NCBI GenBank assembly: GCA_946406115.1
Contig: OX291546.1
Coordinates: 14,253,019 to 14,317,018 of the forward strand
DNA: 64,000 bases
DNA from: Apoda limacodes
Lineage: Eukaryota; Arthropoda; Insecta; Lepidoptera; Limacodidae
Direction of reading: 5' to 3'
The notes below the pieces were generated by a model. The model was not told the origin of the DNA, did no database searches, and saw nothing but the letters and a program-made list of their open reading frames with translations. Made by a program: the position numbers and the translations under genes. Positions 62,461 through 64,000 of this stretch are shown here, in pieces; within the stretch, counting starts at the first letter, position 1; each line of letters opens with the position of its first letter.

Positions 62461-63710
62461 AAAGAAGATAGAACCTCATAATCACCAGACTTTTGCAACA
62501 AATAAAACATAACTTGTTTCATGTTCGCCTTATAGGCGACATTTATAGCTAGGTTTTTTTAAGTTTCAAACGAAATGTAGAATACGGTTGTGAAAGATAG
62601 CTAGAATAGATTGCTTTAATAGAAACTAAACAGGTGGAAGTCACGCACCATGGGGGTACTTAATAGAAATTCCCTAAATATATGAATACAAACATTAAGA
62701 AATAATGTTTTTAATGTATAGAAATCAGTCTGAATAATTTTAAGTCTTTTTGCTTTCAAACTTTGAAGATTCGGGGTTGAGGAAGAAAACTTTCTATACA
62801 GTTTAGAAGATCAATCAAAACCTACATCACATAAAGTATACAGAACACTATTGTTTTTAAATTAGCACTGTATTTGCTGTAGTAACCATAGTTTCAGATT
62901 TCGACCCCCATTTCAGAACTATTTCTTCAATAACTATAAAATTTACTAGTCCAATTTCTTTAACATTTATATTATATTCAAGTTACTCAAATTTCAACAC
63001 AATATACAATTTGTAGTTGCTAAATAAAAATTCTGTAACATACAGACTGAGTGCAAGACACCGAAATCTTACTATAGGGTTCTTTTTAGCACTGTAAAGG
63101 AACCCTTAAATGAAATGTAAATTTAGTATTTAGTATTATGTATAAAATTTATAAAATGTAAATTTAGTATTAGTGAGAATAAATGAATTTAGAGTAAACT
63201 TGCCTTACAAATTAAATAAATAGCAAATCGCAATCTTTGTCGGACATTGGGTACCAGCTAGCTGTTACACAAGCAACACGCGTGAGATGTTTCAATTTCA
63301 ACTTGTTCGGTCGGTCGATAACTGAACGGGTCAAGTCGGAGTTTGACGCATATGTCGAGACTTTTACACCTATGTCAAATACGGACCGGCAATTTCAGTA
63401 ACATCTAAAAAAAATTAACTTTAAGTTTATACCAAAAGTAACAGCCGTGACATACAAACAAACTGATACCCGAATTTCAGAATAAGATTACTTTTCCACC
63501 GCACGGTTATTTCATTCCTATTCTTCTTTTAGACTTTCATTTTTATAGTGCGATAGGACCTGGCTAATAAAAGGGGTAGGTAGGTATAGTCACAGATTAT
63601 ATATAAGTTACTGTACAGTATTCTATCCCAGGTCATTTATTATAATATTTATCTAAAAGTTATTTATGATACAAGTGCGGTGAATAAGTGTCAAATTTAA
63701 ATAATTAATT
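62460..63710. other. AT-rich spacer, no gene
   Basis: 63050-63115 ('ACAGACTGAGTGCAAGACAC', 'GGAACCCTTAAATG') may be a remnant of the GGAACCC repeat family. Nothing else was recognised. Confidence 0.3.
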
Positions 63711-63732
63711 TGAATAATAATAATAATAATTT

Positions 63733-63765
63733 TTTTGCTCGATATTGATATCGGCAACAGGTAGA
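63733..63765 (-). repeat. End of the 'GTTGCCGATATCAATATCGA' repeat
   Basis: Inverted match to 8045-8075, preceded by an (AAT)n run at about 63710-63728. Confidence 0.5.
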
Positions 63766-64000
63766 CCAATTAGATACCTTTTTCTGATTTACCTCTTATA
63801 ATTCGTCAGGTATAGGCAATGGGAGTCTTTTATTTTGTCCCTGGTATTTTTTGCCACTTACTATTTTATACCTGGTAAAGCGGCGTATGGGACGGGATGA
63901 AGCTATTACCCGCGGTCCGGCACCACCTTAGGTTCGTGAAAAAAGGCTGTACCCCAACTTTATAGTACATATATATGTATGGGTGTGTGTACAGCCACTG

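Overview
This window is a gene-poor, AT-rich stretch of insect nuclear DNA, almost certainly from a moth or butterfly. The pointers are interspersed families typical of Lepidoptera: non-autonomous Helitrons that run from TC to a GC hairpin plus CTAG; a tRNA-derived SINE whose body carries 'GTGAGGAAACCTGCATA'; and repeats with 'AAGTGCGAGTCGGACT' and 'GTGATCCTATAAG'. I see no convincing host gene, rRNA or functional tRNA. Nearly everything recognisable is a transposable element (TE), mostly broken, often nested. Such density fits heterochromatin or a W chromosome, but that is inference.

Layout. 0-6.5 kb: SINE and repeat debris, then minus-strand retrotransposon fragments (an R2/R4-like LINE piece fused to a PRE_C2HC piece, a second PRE_C2HC piece, an unidentified Ala/Thr-rich ORF with a GC-rich leader). 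6.5-17 kb: SINEs, Helitrons, a deleted LINE copy and a large inverted repeat (about 7.8-10.4 kb against 15.1-16.5 kb); the left arm carries a hAT MITE whose empty site survives in the right arm. 17-22 kb: repeats and a jockey-type RT tail. 22.5-26.2 kb: a decayed autonomous Helitron on the minus strand with an N-terminal OTU-like protease domain, part of Rep and a PIF1-like helicase. 27-31 kb: SINEs, a Helitron split by a SINE and a 58-bp tandem array with three sub-repeats. 31.0-33.9 kb: a deleted Ty3/gypsy-like element between almost identical 184-bp direct repeats. 35.4-38.5 kb: the best-preserved element, a near-intact EN/RT LINE.

39-50 kb: a TTAA-flanked MITE, LINE tails, a long interspersed repeat and quiet AT-rich DNA. 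51.4-53.4 kb: a Tc1/mariner element with a hAT MITE inside it. 53.4-54.0 kb: a foldback element. 54.8-55.7 kb: a second, N-terminally deleted Tc1 element with both ends intact. 56-62.3 kb: more LINE copies, including one that has lost its RT core and catalytic YADD box.

No genes here form a pathway. What can be read is a history of insertion, internal deletion and trans-mobilisation: at least seven copies of one LINE family, three copies of one TTAA MITE, two TIR-bounded Tc1/mariner elements and several nested insertions with target-site duplications still visible. Family names rest on motifs read by eye; no database search was possible.
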